Shown here in pieces: positions 43,646 through 53,512 of a stretch of DNA of 64,000 nt (position 1 is the first letter of the stretch; the number at the start of each line of letters is the position of its first letter). The DNA is taken from positions 48,449 to 112,448 of the forward strand of contig NZ_DF967965.1 of assembly GCF_001050195.2 (NCBI RefSeq). Reading direction: 5' to 3'. Source of the DNA: Anaerolinea thermolimosa (GTDB lineage: Bacteria; Chloroflexota; Anaerolineae; Anaerolineales; Anaerolineaceae). A program made the position numbers and the translations under genes. The notes under the pieces are model-generated. The model did not search any database. It saw only the letters and a list, made by a program, of their open reading frames with translations, and was not told where the DNA came from.

Positions 43646-45580
43646 ATGTATTTCGGCGTGCAGTATTATCCGGAACAGTGGCCAGAGTCGCGCTGGCCTA
43701 TCGACGCCGCCATGATGCAACGTGCCGGAGTGAATACAGTGCGCATGGGTGAGTTCGCCTGGAGCGCGTATGAACCGCGTGAAGGGCAGGTCGATTTTCG
43801 CTGGATGGATCGCGCCATTCAACTGCTCAACGAGCATGGCATTCGGGTGATCATGTGCACCTGTTCGCGCACGCCGCCGCCCTGGGTGTTTAAGAAATAT
43901 CCCGGCGTGGCCAATACGCGTTTTGATGGTCATGTTAACCGGTATGGCCAGCGATATACCGTGGGACTGGCGCATCCTGAGTTCATCGCGCTGGCCGAGC
44001 GGATTGACCGGGCAGTCATCGAGCATTTCGCCGGTCATTCGGGAATCATTGGCTGGCAGGTAGATAACGAAGTGGGAGGGTTCAACGACTGCTACTGCGA
44101 GCGTTGTCTGCGGACATTTCAGGATTATCTGCGGGATAAGTATGGTACGGTTGAGCGGCTTAACCAGAGCTGGGGAGAGCATTTCTGGTCGTTCCATTTC
44201 AGCGATTTCGATGAAGTGCCTCTGCCAGCCAACAACCCCCAGCTGGCGCTGGAGTATCGCCGATTTATGTCTCACCTGAATGTGGCGTTTACCCGCTGGC
44301 GGAGTGAGCTGATTCACCAGCTTGACCCGGGGAAATTCGTGACGACCAACTTTCAGTCGTTTACGATCAAGCATACCGATTACTTCAAGATGGCCGAAGT
44401 GATCGATCTGCCGGGGATGAACCATTACCCGCCGCGTTCCCCGGAATTGATCCTGGACTATTACCGCGGCGCCAGGGGGAAGATGATTGTGCTGGAGCAG
44501 TTAAGCCGCCTGGCCTTCTGTGACACTGGCGAAGGCTGGATGCGCCTGTGGGCATACCGTGCTCTGGCTCATGGGGCTTGCGGCACCATTTTCTTCCGCT
44601 GGCGAACTGCCCGCTACGGCCAGGAACAACACGCCGATGGTATTCTGCCCCACGCCGGGCAGGAAAACCGCCGTTACCGCGAGCTGGCACGCATGGGGGC
44701 AGAATTGAAAACGATGGGTGAACGTATCGATGCCACCCATGTTGAGGCCAGGGTGGCCCTGTTGATGGGGTATGAGAGCCGCTGGGCCATGGAAGCCGGC
44801 CTTGACCTGCCGGATATGCAGGGACATCTGGATGTGATCCGTTTCCATGAAGATTTACTGCGTAAAAACGTCACAACTGATGCGCTTGACCCGCATGGCG
44901 ATCTTTCCCGTTATCAACTGGTCATTGCACCTCGTCTCTGGCTGGTGGATGAAGGTATTGCGGCCAATTTGCGCGCTTTTGTGGAGCGGGGCGGGGTGCT
45001 TTGTCTTACAGCGGCCTCGGGCGTGGTGGATGAATTTAACAAGAGCTTCGATACCCCTCGCCCAGGGCCACTCGCCGAAATCGCGGGGGTGGAGATCAGT
45101 GATCTCTCGCCTCTGGAAAAGCCGGTGAGGTTGAGCAGTGCAGTGCTCCCCGCACTGGAAGGGGCGCAGGCCACGGTGATGGCTGATGAAATGCACCCCA
45201 CCACGGCGAAGGTGCTTGCACGTTATGCCTCGGGGTGGCGCAAGGGATTACCCGTGTTGACCGAAAACCGCTGGCATGGGGGGCGGGTGTTCTACCTGGG
45301 GACAGTGCTCGAAGGTGCAGCATTGAGCGCGCTGGTGGGGTACCTTCTGCGCGTGGCAGGGGTTCAGCCTGTGCTTGAGACACCCCCCGGCGTGAGGGCA
45401 TACCAGAGGGTGGGAGAGGCTGAACGGCTCCTGTTCCTGATCAATGAAAATGAGGAGCCACGCTCCCTCGTACTGCCTGAAGGCTGGCGGGATGCATTCA
45501 CCGGAATGCCGGTGGAGGTGGTTGAGATCGGCGGAGTGGATGTGCGGATTCTTTCCCAATCTGACTTTCAGGTACAATAA
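43646..45580 (+). CDS. GH42 beta-galactosidase
   Basis: A 644-residue intracellular beta-galactosidase of family 42. The N-terminus YFGVQYYPEQWPESRWP and RMGEFAWSAYEP are family hallmarks; the acid/base Glu is in WQVDNEVGG (residue 142), and the nucleophile in MIVLEQLSR. A trimerisation (flavodoxin-like) domain, around residues 390-590, and a small beta C-terminal domain complete it. The family acts on galactosides from plant, milk or mucin glycans. AGGAGGG precedes ATG 43646, 20 bases after the kinase, so it belongs to the same operon. Confidence 0.93.
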   Translation: MYFGVQYYPEQWPESRWPIDAAMMQRAGVNTVRMGEFAWSAYEPREGQVDFRWMDRAIQLLNEHGIRVIMCTCSRTPPPWVFKKYPGVANTRFDGHVNRYGQRYTVGLAHPEFIALAERIDRAVIEHFAGHSGIIGWQVDNEVGGFNDCYCERCLRTFQDYLRDKYGTVERLNQSWGEHFWSFHFSDFDEVPLPANNPQLALEYRRFMSHLNVAFTRWRSELIHQLDPGKFVTTNFQSFTIKHTDYFKMAEVIDLPGMNHYPPRSPELILDYYRGARGKMIVLEQLSRLAFCDTGEGWMRLWAYRALAHGACGTIFFRWRTARYGQEQHADGILPHAGQENRRYRELARMGAELKTMGERIDATHVEARVALLMGYESRWAMEAGLDLPDMQGHLDVIRFHEDLLRKNVTTDALDPHGDLSRYQLVIAPRLWLVDEGIAANLRAFVERGGVLCLTAASGVVDEFNKSFDTPRPGPLAEIAGVEISDLSPLEKPVRLSSAVLPALEGAQATVMADEMHPTTAKVLARYASGWRKGLPVLTENRWHGGRVFYLGTVLEGAALSALVGYLLRVAGVQPVLETPPGVRAYQRVGEAERLLFLINENEEPRSLVLPEGWRDAFTGMPVEVVEIGGVDVRILSQSDFQVQ

Positions 45581-45640
45581 AAGCAACTCAGATCACGTAC
45601 ATCTGTTCTTCTCATCCTGTTTTCTCCCTGGAGCTGGTCT

Positions 45641-46903
45641 ATGACACAATCTTCTCAACCGGTGACGGCAGTGGTGGTGGGCGCCGGTGGGCGCGGCATC
45701 ACTTACAGCCTTTTTGCCCTGCAACACCCGGAGCGTCTGCGTATTGTGGGGGTGGCTGAACCGCGGGAATGGAACCGAAACCACATGGTGGCGCTCCATC
45801 ACCTGAAACCAGAAAACGTCTTTACCGACTGGCGCGACCTGGCTGCCCGCCCACGGATGGCGGACGCGGTGATCATCGCCACTCAGGATCGGATGCACGC
45901 CGATCCGGCGGAGGCGTTTGCGGCGCTGGGTTATGCCATTCTTCTCGAAAAGCCCATGGCTCCTAACGAAGCCGATTGTGTACGCATTGTGAACGCGGTG
46001 AAGCGCCATGGTGTGCTCTTTGCCGTCTGCCATGTACTGCGCTATACCGGCTACACGCGCGCATTAAAAAAGCTCCTGGATGACGGCGCGGTGGGAGAGG
46101 TGATCAGTATTCAGCATCTTGAACCGGTGGGTTACTGGCACCAGGCGCATTCCTTTGTGCGCGGTAACTGGCGCAATTCTCAGGAATCTTCACCCATGCT
46201 GTTGTCCAAGTCGTGTCATGATCTGGATTGGATGCGGTACATTATGGGGAGGTCTTGCCGCTCGGTCTCTTCTTTTGGTGAGCTGACCCATTTTAAAAAA
46301 GACCAGAAACCCCCCCAGGCCGGAAATGCCATCCGCTGCCTGGAATGCGATTATGAACCGCAATGCCCTTACTCTGCAAAAAAGATTTACCTGGGGCGGC
46401 TGGCTCGCGGCGAGACGGGCTGGCCGGTGGATGTGGTGGTGCCCGAACCCACGGTAGAGAGCCTCACCGAGGCTCTGCGTACCGGTCCTTACGGGCGGTG
46501 TGTTTACGAATGCGATAATGATGTGGTGGATCACCAGGTTGTCAACCTGTTGTTTGAGGGCGGGAAGACAGGGGTATTCACCATGACGGCCTTCAACCGG
46601 TCGGCGCACCGAAAAACTCGCATCTTTGGCACCCGCGGAGAAATTTTCGGTGATGGCGAACGTATTGAGCTGTTCGATTTCCTTACCGATCAGACGCAGA
46701 TCATTGAAACCGAGAGCCCCGATGGCAGCATCCTCGGTGGGCATGGGGGCGGCGACTACGGTCTGATGGATGCATTTGTTTCGGCAGTGGCCACCGGAGA
46801 CCAGAGCCTGATCCTTTCCGGGGCGGACGAGTCCCTCGAGACGCATCGGATGGTCTTTGCCGCCGAACGGGCGCGGGAAGAACACCGGGTGGTTGATCTG
46901 TGA
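45641..46903 (+). CDS. Gfo/Idh/MocA family oxidoreductase
   Basis: A 420-residue NAD(P)-dependent sugar dehydrogenase-like protein. The Rossmann motif is VVGAGGRGITYS (residues 12-23), the EKPMAPNEAD block carries the conserved Lys, and the alpha/beta substrate domain follows. A Cys-rich segment, CLECDYEPQCPYSAKKIY, occurs near residue 227, as in some relatives acting on aminosugars or inositols. The exact reaction is unknown. Its stop overlaps a possible GTG start of the kinase gene downstream (GTGA), and it stands between galactosidase and hexosamine genes. Confidence 0.88.
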   Translation: MTQSSQPVTAVVVGAGGRGITYSLFALQHPERLRIVGVAEPREWNRNHMVALHHLKPENVFTDWRDLAARPRMADAVIIATQDRMHADPAEAFAALGYAILLEKPMAPNEADCVRIVNAVKRHGVLFAVCHVLRYTGYTRALKKLLDDGAVGEVISIQHLEPVGYWHQAHSFVRGNWRNSQESSPMLLSKSCHDLDWMRYIMGRSCRSVSSFGELTHFKKDQKPPQAGNAIRCLECDYEPQCPYSAKKIYLGRLARGETGWPVDVVVPEPTVESLTEALRTGPYGRCVYECDNDVVDHQVVNLLFEGGKTGVFTMTAFNRSAHRKTRIFGTRGEIFGDGERIELFDFLTDQTQIIETESPDGSILGGHGGGDYGLMDAFVSAVATGDQSLILSGADESLETHRMVFAAERAREEHRVVDL

Positions 46904-46923
46904 AAGCCGCCGGGTGGTCAGGG

Positions 46924-48045
46924 ATGACTGACGCTCTCCATTCTGCTCTGGCTGAGGTTGGGGCGCACTTCCAGGTGGAGGGTGAATTCAAAGAAGCGCG
47001 CCCTTACGGGAATGGGCACATTAACGACACCTACCTGGCGCTTTATGATTCGCCTTATGGGATGCGCCGGTATGTGCATCAGCGGATTAATACCCACGTG
47101 TTCCGCGAACCCGAAAAGGTGATGGAGAATATCCGGCGGGTGACGGAGCACATTCGCCACCTGGTGATTGCGGACGGGGGTGATCCTGCCCGTGAGGTTC
47201 TCACCCTCATTCCGGCGCATGATGGATCCTTCACCTGCCGGGATGCATTCGGTCAGGTCTGGCGCACGTATGCCTATATTGACCGCACCCAGACCTTTGA
47301 TGTGCCGCCCGATTTGCACACGGTGTATCAGGCGGCGTATGCGTTTGGGCATTTTCAACGTCAGCTTGCCAGCCTGCCTGGCCCATCTCTGCACGAGACC
47401 ATCCCGGGTTTCCATCATACGCCATCCCGCTTTGAGGCTTTTGTGCGCGCCGTCGAGGCCGATCCCCTCAACCGCGCCGCCCGGGTGAAAGGAGAGATTG
47501 CTTTCCTGTTGAGGCGCGAGGCCGATGCCCCCGTTATTGTGGATTTGCTTGAACAGGGACGCCTGCCTGAGCGTGCCACGCACAATGACACCAAAATTAA
47601 CAACGTCCTCTTCGATGAGTTGACCGGCCAGGGAATTTGTGTCATTGATCTGGATACGGTGATGCCCGGCTCGGCGCTTTATGACTTTGGGGATATGGTG
47701 CGTGCGGCTGCCTCTCGCAGTGCTGAAGATGAACCTGACGCATCACGTGCCGGTTTTGACCTGGCGCTCTTCACCCAGCTGGCGCGTGGTTATGTGCATG
47801 CCACGCGAGATTTTCTCACTTCTGCCGAGTTTGAATTGCTGGCTTTTTCGGCCCGGTTAATCACATATGAGCAGGCCCTGAGGTTCCTGACGGATTACCT
47901 CAACGGCGATGTTTATTACAAAGTGGCGCATCCGTCTCAGAACCTCGACCGTGCCCGCACACAAATAGCCATGCTCGCTGAGATGGAAGACCAGGCCGGA
48001 CTGATGGAAGCCATAGTGGAGCGTTGCCGCAACGAGAAGGAGTAG
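46924..48045 (+). CDS. nahK: N-acetylhexosamine 1-kinase (NahK-like)
   Basis: A 373-residue aminoglycoside-phosphotransferase-fold kinase. It parallels bifidobacterial NahK along its whole length: EARPYGNGHINDTYL at the N-terminus, the catalytic loop RATHNDTKINNVLFD, the metal-binding segment CVIDLDTVMPGSALYDFGD, and RFLTDYLNGDVYYKVAHP. NahK phosphorylates GlcNAc or GalNAc at C1 so they can enter the nucleotide-sugar or lacto-N-biose pathway. ATG 46924 matches the family N-terminus; a GTG at 46900, overlapping the previous stop, would add eight residues. A GH20 hexosaminidase, which would supply its substrate, starts five bases downstream. Confidence 0.85.
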   Translation: MTDALHSALAEVGAHFQVEGEFKEARPYGNGHINDTYLALYDSPYGMRRYVHQRINTHVFREPEKVMENIRRVTEHIRHLVIADGGDPAREVLTLIPAHDGSFTCRDAFGQVWRTYAYIDRTQTFDVPPDLHTVYQAAYAFGHFQRQLASLPGPSLHETIPGFHHTPSRFEAFVRAVEADPLNRAARVKGEIAFLLRREADAPVIVDLLEQGRLPERATHNDTKINNVLFDELTGQGICVIDLDTVMPGSALYDFGDMVRAAASRSAEDEPDASRAGFDLALFTQLARGYVHATRDFLTSAEFELLAFSARLITYEQALRFLTDYLNGDVYYKVAHPSQNLDRARTQIAMLAEMEDQAGLMEAIVERCRNEKE

Positions 48046-48049
48046 AAAA

Positions 48050-49612
48050 ATGCCCGCATATCCCCCGATTTTACCCCGCCCCCGCCACCTGACTCCCCGC
48101 GAGGGACAGTTCACCTTCACTGCCCAGACTGCCCTGCTGGCGGATGAGGCGGCAGAAGGCGTGGCGGCTTTTTTACGAGATAACCTGGCGCGTGTTGCCG
48201 GTATCAGGCTTATGCCGGGCAATTCCAGCGGTAACCGGGTTGAGTTCCGGCTGGATGAAGGCCTGGCTGCGCTTGGTGAGGAAGGTTACCGGCTGGAGGT
48301 ATCTCCACAGCGCATCCTGGCGCGCGCACCTGCCCCCCGTGGACTGTTCTATGCGCTTCAAACCCTGCGACAGTTGCTCCCGGTGGAGATTTACAGCCCC
48401 ACCCTTCAGCCGGGCATTGAATGGTGTGTGCCATGTGTGGAAATCGAAGACCGGCCACGCTTTTCATGGCGCGGAGCGATGCTGGATGTGGCGCGACATT
48501 TTATGCCCCTGGAGTTCATTTTTCAATGGATCGATTTGCTTGCTCTGCATAAGATGAATCGCTTCCACTGGCATTTGACTGACGATCAGGGCTGGCGTAT
48601 CGAGATAAAGAAGTATCCGCGCCTTACAGAGGTGGGTGCCTGGCGAAAGCAGACCATGGTGGGACATTTTGATGGCCAGCTTGAGGGCCTGGTATTTGAC
48701 GGCATTCCTCATGGAGGTTTCTATACTCAGGAGGAAATACGCAGGGTGGTTGAGTATGCACGGGCGCGCTTCGTGCAGGTGGTGCCTGAGATTGAGATGC
48801 CCGGCCACAGCCAGGCGGCGATTGCCGCCTACCCGTATCTGGGCAACACCGGAGAAGCGGTAGAGGTGAGCCAGGTATGGGGGATCCATGAGCACGTGTT
48901 CAATGTGGAGGAGCGTACTTTCCAGTTCCTCACGGATGTGCTGGAAGAGGTGCTCGATCTGTTCCCCGGTGCGTTTATTCACGTCGGGGGAGACGAATGC
49001 CCCAAAAAGGAATGGCGTGAAAGCCCCTCAGCGCAGGCGCGCATGCGGGAACTGGGCCTGAAAAATGAGGATGAACTGCAGAGCTGGTTCATCCGCCGCA
49101 TTGACCGCTTTCTGACGGAGCAGGGCCGTCGGCTCATCGGCTGGGATGAGATTCTGGAAGGTGGGCTGGCCGAAAATGCCGCGGTCATGTCGTGGCGTGG
49201 AGAAGAAGGCGGCATTGCCGCTGCCAATGCCGGGCACGATGTGGTTATGGCGCCCTATACCTTTACCTACCTGGATTACTACCAGTCTGAAGACCGTGCC
49301 AGAGAACCGCTGGCCATCGGGGGCTACCTGCCGCTGGAAAAGGTGTATCTCTACGATCCTCTCCCGGCGGCCATCGCCCCCGATCAAGCGCACCACGTTC
49401 TCGGTACTCAGGCGCAGTTATGGACGGAGTATATTGCCACCCCACAGCATTGCCAGTACATGGCTTTCCCTCGCCTTTGTGCGCTTGCCGAAACTGCCTG
49501 GTTGCCGCCCGAACAAAAAGACCTGGCGGATTTTAAACGGCGGTTGCGCACGCATCTCCGGCGGTTGGATGTGCTGGGGGTGGCTTACCGCAGGCCAGAT
49601 GACCCGGACTGA
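48050..49612 (+). CDS. GH20 beta-N-acetylhexosaminidase
   Basis: A 520-residue family 20 glycoside hydrolase. After an N-terminal alpha/beta domain (GEEGYRLEVSPQRILARAPAPRGLFYA), the barrel starts with RFSWRGAMLDVARHFMPLEFI. The family's catalytic Asp-Glu pair is HVGGDECPKKEW (D315, E316); the HLTDDQGWR block binds substrate, and the final part supplies LWTEYIATPQHCQYM. It removes terminal GlcNAc or GalNAc. No signal peptide: it acts on imported oligosaccharides and feeds the kinase encoded just upstream. The stop is adjacent to the stop of the convergent mannonate-dehydratase-like gene, with no gap. Confidence 0.95.
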   Translation: MPAYPPILPRPRHLTPREGQFTFTAQTALLADEAAEGVAAFLRDNLARVAGIRLMPGNSSGNRVEFRLDEGLAALGEEGYRLEVSPQRILARAPAPRGLFYALQTLRQLLPVEIYSPTLQPGIEWCVPCVEIEDRPRFSWRGAMLDVARHFMPLEFIFQWIDLLALHKMNRFHWHLTDDQGWRIEIKKYPRLTEVGAWRKQTMVGHFDGQLEGLVFDGIPHGGFYTQEEIRRVVEYARARFVQVVPEIEMPGHSQAAIAAYPYLGNTGEAVEVSQVWGIHEHVFNVEERTFQFLTDVLEEVLDLFPGAFIHVGGDECPKKEWRESPSAQARMRELGLKNEDELQSWFIRRIDRFLTEQGRRLIGWDEILEGGLAENAAVMSWRGEEGGIAAANAGHDVVMAPYTFTYLDYYQSEDRAREPLAIGGYLPLEKVYLYDPLPAAIAPDQAHHVLGTQAQLWTEYIATPQHCQYMAFPRLCALAETAWLPPEQKDLADFKRRLRTHLRRLDVLGVAYRRPDDPD

Positions 49613-50605
49613 TTAATCCTCCTCCCTGGAGTTGTAGACTGCCTCGCGCAACCCTTTGATGTAGCCGATGGCAAACAGGCGCCCGATGGAAGAATAAGCC
49701 GGGTTGTCGTTGCTGTCTCCTTCCATGGTCGGCACGTGGTCGGGGCGCAGTACTCCTTCAAAGCCGATGTCTTTGTAGGCTTTCATGCACTCCAGCATGT
49801 TCGTCTTGCCTTCATCGTGGAAGGTCTCGACGAAATTTTCTGCCGTCCCGCGTACATCACGGAAGTGGGCGAAGAAGATCTTCCCCTGCTTTCCAAAATG
49901 ACGGATCACACCCGGCAGGTCATCGGTCATCAGGGTGAAGTTCCCCTGGCAGAGGGCGATGCCGTTCACCGGGCTGGGGTAAAGATCGAGCAGGCGCTGG
50001 AAGTTTTCGACACTGCGCATGATGCGCCCCAGACCGCGGATGGGCGAGAGGGGCGGATCATCGGGGTGCATGGCCAGCAAGACCCCGGCTTTCTCGGCTT
50101 CCGGCACCACGGCGCGGAGGAAGTACTCCAGATTCTTCCACAGTGTTTCTTCGCTTACCTCACCATACTCGGTCAGGGGGGCATTTTTCATCAAATTGTG
50201 ATCGTAGGCGGTAGCCAGTGCACCGCCCCGTGCGGGAGCCGTGGTAGATGTGCGCAACCAGTTGAACACGGGCATCCATTCATAACAATAGACGGGCACG
50301 CCAAGCCTTCCAAGGTTGCGGATGAGGGTGATGGTGTATTCGATCTCTTCGTCCCGTCCGGGCAATCCCAGCTTGGCTTTGTTCGTGGGGGGGCGGCTTT
50401 CGAGCACCGCCAGTTTGAAACCATAATCCTCATAGGCCGTTTTGACATGAAGCAGGGGCATGTAGGCCCAGGGCAGTTCCTCTTTGGGAACATTCAATCC
50501 GCGGCTGAAATCCATGCCGCCCACCACGTATTTGATGCCCACCTGTTTGACCATTCTCCACAGGGGAGAAGGGCGCGGCGGCAATACCTCGGCGATTTTA
50601 ATCAT
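49613..50605 (-). CDS. uxuA: Mannonate dehydratase-like enzyme (UxuA family)
   Basis: A 330-residue TIM-barrel protein of the UxuA family, which dehydrates D-mannonate to 2-keto-3-deoxygluconate. Characteristic segments are [47 protein letters not shown] and [14 protein letters not shown], including the His/Asp metal ligands. It is slightly shorter than E. coli UxuA (394), as are many family members. ATG 50605 follows GGAGGGG at six bases; the five upstream codons are rejected. It would process the uronic acids freed by GH88. It is downstream of the serine hydrolase gene on the same strand. Confidence 0.8.
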   Translation of the reverse strand: MIKIAEVLPPRPSPLWRMVKQVGIKYVVGGMDFSRGLNVPKEELPWAYMPLLHVKTAYEDYGFKLAVLESRPPTNKAKLGLPGRDEEIEYTITLIRNLGRLGVPVYCYEWMPVFNWLRTSTTAPARGGALATAYDHNLMKNAPLTEYGEVSEETLWKNLEYFLRAVVPEAEKAGVLLAMHPDDPPLSPIRGLGRIMRSVENFQRLLDLYPSPVNGIALCQGNFTLMTDDLPGVIRHFGKQGKIFFAHFRDVRGTAENFVETFHDEGKTNMLECMKAYKDIGFEGVLRPDHVPTMEGDSNDNPAYSSIGRLFAIGYIKGLREAVYNSREED

Positions 50606-50653
50606 AGGGAACCCCTCCAAAAATAAGAATAAAGCGCTCCAGATTTACCGGAG

Positions 50654-51850
50654 TTACGCAACCAGTGCCTGATAAACAGCATTCTTAAAATCTTCCGTCA
50701 CCGGAAGCACGAAACCGGGCATGTACTGGGTCATTAAAATTCCGAGCAGATCTTCCCGGGGGTCAACCCAGAACCAGGTGTTGGCGGCTCCCCCCCAGCC
50801 CCAGTTGCCTGCTGAACCATAACCCTGGCTGCCGGCCACATCCAGCAGTACTGAACCTCCCAGTCCAAACCCGTTGAAGGGTTCATCGGGTTTACGGCCA
50901 TTGCCCGGCAAATGATTCATCATCATCAATTCCACCGTTTTTGGCGCCAGCAAACGGGTGCCATCCAGAATGCCGCGGTTGAGAATCATTTGGGCAAAGC
51001 GCAGATAATCTGCTGTGGTGGAGACCAACCCTCCGCCCCCTGAGGCCACTTTGGGCTTCCGCAGGTAACTGGAGTCGGTAGCCGAATCGATGACTTTCAG
51101 ACCTCCGCCTTCTGCCGGGCCATAGACGGCCGTCAGGCGGCTGGCTTTTTCTTCGGGGACGTAAAAGCCGGTATCTTTCATTCCCAGAGGGGCGAAGATG
51201 CGCTCTTCCAGGAACACTTCAAAGGGTTTTCCGGATACCACCTGCACCAGATACCCCAGCACGTCGGTGGCCATGCTGTATCGCCAGGCTTCACCGGGGT
51301 GATGGGCCAGGGGAAGACTGGCAATGGTCTCGATCATGGTTTCCAGTTTCACATCGGGGTCGGTATCCATGCGCTTCCACACTTTTTCACGGTAAAGCTC
51401 GTCTACCGGGGAGCGCTCATCGAACCCGTAACTGAGGCCCGCCGTATGGGTGAGCAGGTCGCGGATGGTGATCTCGCGCCGGGCGGGCACCAGGTCGTAG
51501 TCAGCATTACCGCGCGGCTGGTACACTTTCATGTCCTTGAAAGCTGGAATGTAGCGCGAAACCGGGTCTCCCAGCCTGAAGTGGCCTTCCTCGAAAAGCA
51601 TCATCACTGCAGTGCTGGTGATGGGCTTGCTCATGGAATAAATGCGGAAGATGGCATCCAGGCTCATTTCTTTGTTATTCTCGCGATCCATCCAGCCAAC
51701 CTTTTCCAGGTGAACCACCTGCCCGTGACGGGCGACGAGGGTGATGATTCCGGCCATGAGGTTGCGGTCGACGTAGCGCTGCATGGCTTCCTTCACCCGC
51801 TGTAAACGGCGAGGGTCAAAGCCAACGGATGCGGGGTCTGTTGTGTGCAT
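50654..51850 (-). CDS. Serine hydrolase, class C beta-lactamase family
   Basis: A 398-residue protein of the beta-lactamase/esterase family VIII fold. The nucleophile motif SMSK is at residues 72-75; the second motif is the Tyr in WRYSMATDVLGY; the C-terminal part contains GLGGSVLLDVAG and WGGAANTWFWVDP, as in EstB-type esterases. There is no signal peptide, so a cytoplasmic esterase or amidase acting on substituted sugars is more likely than antibiotic resistance. ATG 51850 has AAGGAG upstream. A 7-bp hairpin in its leader (51872-51893) is noted. It is transcribed toward the uxuA-like gene, 48 bases away. Confidence 0.85.
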   Translation of the reverse strand: MHTTDPASVGFDPRRLQRVKEAMQRYVDRNLMAGIITLVARHGQVVHLEKVGWMDRENNKEMSLDAIFRIYSMSKPITSTAVMMLFEEGHFRLGDPVSRYIPAFKDMKVYQPRGNADYDLVPARREITIRDLLTHTAGLSYGFDERSPVDELYREKVWKRMDTDPDVKLETMIETIASLPLAHHPGEAWRYSMATDVLGYLVQVVSGKPFEVFLEERIFAPLGMKDTGFYVPEEKASRLTAVYGPAEGGGLKVIDSATDSSYLRKPKVASGGGGLVSTTADYLRFAQMILNRGILDGTRLLAPKTVELMMMNHLPGNGRKPDEPFNGFGLGGSVLLDVAGSQGYGSAGNWGWGGAANTWFWVDPREDLLGILMTQYMPGFVLPVTEDFKNAVYQALVA

Positions 51851-52057
51851 GAGTTATTCTCCTTGGTTTTTCCAACCCCTATCTGAGGGTTGGAGCGATG
51901 AACTCGAATCATTGTACTCCCGATTCTCCATAATCTCTCCGGGTGCAGACCACTTTTTGAGGTTGTGTTGAGGGTGAGGGTTATCTCTCTAACGGAGGGT
52001 GGAGGATGATACAATTAATGATATTGTTCCTCTTTTAACTCCAAATAAGGAGCATCT

Positions 52058-53500
52058 ATGGTCCAGACCCGTATTACCCTGGCATATGGCGATGGCATTG
52101 GGCCGGAAATTATGCGCGCGGTGCGGCGGATTCTCGAGGCCGCAGGCGCGCCACTGGTTTATGACGTGGTTGAGATGGGTGAAACTGTGTATCGGCGAGG
52201 GGTGCTTTCAGGCATTCCACCTGAAGCCTGGGAGGTCATCCGTGCGAACCGTGTGCTCCTCAAAGCTCCCATGACTACCCCGCAAGGGGGTGGTTACAAA
52301 AGCATCAACGTGACCCTGCGGATTTCACTGGGACTGTTTGCCAATGTGCGACCGTGCAAGGCGTATGCCCCCTTTGTCACTTCTTTGCACCCGGGCATGG
52401 ATGTGGTGATTATCCGTGAAAACGAGGAAGATCTCTACGGGGGAATTGAACACCGCCAGACACGTGAAGTGACCCAGGTGCTCAAATTGATCTCTTACCC
52501 CGGCACCCATTCTATCGTCCGCTATGCTTTTGAATATGCCCGGGCTTATGGACGCCGCAAGGTGACCTGTATGACCAAAGATAACATCATGAAGATCACC
52601 GATGGGCTTTTCCATCGCGTCTTTCGTGAAATTTCTCAGGAATACCCTGATATTCAGGCTGAACATCAGATCATCGATATTGGCGCGGCGCGGCTGGCGG
52701 CTGCCCCCGAAACACTGGATGTTATTGTTACCCCCAATCTCTATGGAGACATTCTCTCTGATGTGGCGGCACAACTTACCGGCTCGGTGGGGCTGGCTGG
52801 CTCATCCAACATCGGACGCGAAGCCGCCATGTTCGAGGCGATTCACGGCTCTGCCCCCGACATCGCCGGGAAGGGCATTGCCAACCCGTCCGGGCTGCTT
52901 CAGGCGGCGGTGCAGATGCTGGTGCACGTGGGGCAGGGTGAAACTGCCGCGCTGATCAACAACGCCTGGTTGTGCACGCTGGAAGATGGCATTCACACTG
53001 CAGATATCTACCGGGAGGGGCTGAGCCGCAGGCGGGTAAACACCGATGCCTTTGCCGATGCTGTCATCGAGCGACTGGGCCGCGAGCCTGAACGGCTGCG
53101 CCCGGCACGTTTTCAGCAGGCCAGCATTAGCATTGGGGGAGCGCCTGAACGCACTGCGCGCAAGGCATTGTGCGGGGTAGACGTTTTCCTTGACTGGAGC
53201 GAAGGAGAACGCGACCCCGCCCGGCTGGGGCGCCAGGTGGAGGGCCTGGTTTCATCTCCGTTGAAACTGCAGATGATCACCAACCGGGGGGTGAAGGTCT
53301 ACCCGGAAGGCCTGCCTGAAACTTTCCGCACCGACCACTGGCGCTGCCGTTTTGTTGCTGAAGATGGCGGCGAGATCGATTTTTCGCGAGTGATAGACCT
53401 GCTCTGGCGCCTGCACCAGGCGGGGCTGGAGGTGATCCAGACTGAAAACCTCTACACTTTCGATGGAGAAAGGGGCTATTCGCCGGGGCAGGGGGAATAG
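52058..53500 (+). CDS. Thermus-type isocitrate dehydrogenase, predicted NAD-dependent
   Basis: A 480-residue beta-decarboxylating dehydrogenase. The first 330 residues give the common fold: GDGIGPEI, IIRENEEDLYGGIEH with the catalytic Tyr, MTKDNIMKITDG with the catalytic Lys, and NLYGDILSDVAAQLTGSVG. The last 140 residues form an extra domain (LKLQMITNRGVKVYPE ... DHWRCRF ... FDGERGY) known from Thermus isocitrate dehydrogenase. At the cofactor loop it has HGSAPDIAGKGIANP: Asp-Ile, where NADP enzymes have Lys-Tyr, so NAD use is predicted. Homoisocitrate or isopropylmalate as substrate is less likely because of the C-terminal domain. The ATG follows AAGGAG; TACAAT at 52010 may be the -10 box. 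Confidence 0.85.
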   Translation: MVQTRITLAYGDGIGPEIMRAVRRILEAAGAPLVYDVVEMGETVYRRGVLSGIPPEAWEVIRANRVLLKAPMTTPQGGGYKSINVTLRISLGLFANVRPCKAYAPFVTSLHPGMDVVIIRENEEDLYGGIEHRQTREVTQVLKLISYPGTHSIVRYAFEYARAYGRRKVTCMTKDNIMKITDGLFHRVFREISQEYPDIQAEHQIIDIGAARLAAAPETLDVIVTPNLYGDILSDVAAQLTGSVGLAGSSNIGREAAMFEAIHGSAPDIAGKGIANPSGLLQAAVQMLVHVGQGETAALINNAWLCTLEDGIHTADIYREGLSRRRVNTDAFADAVIERLGREPERLRPARFQQASISIGGAPERTARKALCGVDVFLDWSEGERDPARLGRQVEGLVSSPLKLQMITNRGVKVYPEGLPETFRTDHWRCRFVAEDGGEIDFSRVIDLLWRLHQAGLEVIQTENLYTFDGERGYSPGQGE

Positions 53501-53512
53501 CTCTGTGCCACC

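Noticed and set aside
50654-51850. Antibiotic-resistance beta-lactamase
   Set aside because: No signal peptide, EstB-like sequence blocks and a glycan-locus context point to an esterase-type serine hydrolase.
51872-51893. 7-bp hairpin CCAACCC/GGGTTGG considered as terminator
   Set aside because: Followed by A-rich, not T-rich sequence on the minus strand, and located in the leader of the serine hydrolase gene; function unclear.
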